A DNA stretch of 5,664 nucleotides from positions 1 to 5,664 of the forward strand of contig BNXY01000095.1 of the NCBI GenBank assembly GCA_025999935.1, read 5' to 3'. The DNA is from Bacteroidia bacterium (GTDB lineage: Bacteria; Bacteroidota; Bacteroidia; Bacteroidales; Azobacteroidaceae). Numbering within the stretch: position 1 is the first letter of the stretch; each line of letters starts with the position of its first letter. Positions 5,627-5,664 of the stretch are shown here, piece after piece. The notes beneath the pieces were generated by a model that saw only the letters and a program-made list of their open reading frames with translations, ran no database searches and was not told the DNA's origin. The position numbers and the translations under genes were made by a program.

Positions 5627-5664
5627 ATCCTTTATTATTTATTTATCTCTGTTGTCAAAATTCA

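Noticed and set aside
1..5664. Transposon, integrase, CRISPR or attachment-site signatures
   Set aside because: No transposase or integrase fragment, spaced repeats, tRNA gene or flanking direct repeats were seen despite the mosaic look.

Overview
The window looks like accessory chromosomal DNA from a gut-type Bacteroidota, probably Bacteroidales. Three genes are preceded by the phylum's characteristic -7 promoter element (TAnnTTTG), Shine-Dalgarno sites are weak or absent, and the protein families fit: a Bacteroidetes-style type VI secretion spike, a DUF4280 PAAR-like protein, cupin-type AraC regulators and secreted carboxymuconolactone-decarboxylase-like proteins. The assignment is an inference; no rRNA or other marker gene is present.

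Left part (1-2196, minus strand): a type VI secretion (T6SS) cargo module. A VgrG spike gene (508-2196) is followed 7 bases later by a DUF4280/PAAR-like gene (500 to the window edge). After the PAAR-like domain comes an acidic linker and a hydrophobic 'VPVVGS..GIV' segment of the kind that precedes toxin domains in polymorphic toxins. The gene runs off the window, so any toxin domain and its immunity gene lie outside. The VgrG gene is itself abnormal: it lacks the usual first ~60-80 residues and its frame has no ATG before the place where homology begins.

Middle part (about 2200-4042, plus strand): an AraC-family regulator (2320-3141) followed by a secreted protein with two tandem carboxymuconolactone-decarboxylase-like domains (3185-4042). 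Each has its own -7 element. The araC-type element lies directly against its ATG, which predicts a leaderless or nearly leaderless mRNA. Base composition falls sharply at about 2200 (about 52% G+C in sampled vgrG lines, about 32% in sampled lines to the right), so the broken VgrG 5' end is probably a recombination boundary.

Right part (4144-5626, minus strand): an SRPBCC (START/polyketide-cyclase-like) gene and a MarR-type repressor gene form a tightly coupled operon, separated by one base. Its promoter carries an alternating set of ACTTAT/ATAAGT half-sites that look like the MarR operator. Directly after the MarR stop codon lies a 32-codon remnant of the C-terminus of an EamA/DMT transporter, perhaps the deleted third gene of the operon. 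Further upstream is a DUF2442 gene split by an in-frame TAG exactly where the family usually has an aromatic residue (apparent TGG to TAG change).

Overall this is a mosaic, decaying accessory region: a T6SS effector module whose spike gene is 5'-truncated, two small regulator-plus-target units, and two gene remnants. No tRNA, rRNA, CRISPR array, insertion sequence or convincing intrinsic terminator was found.
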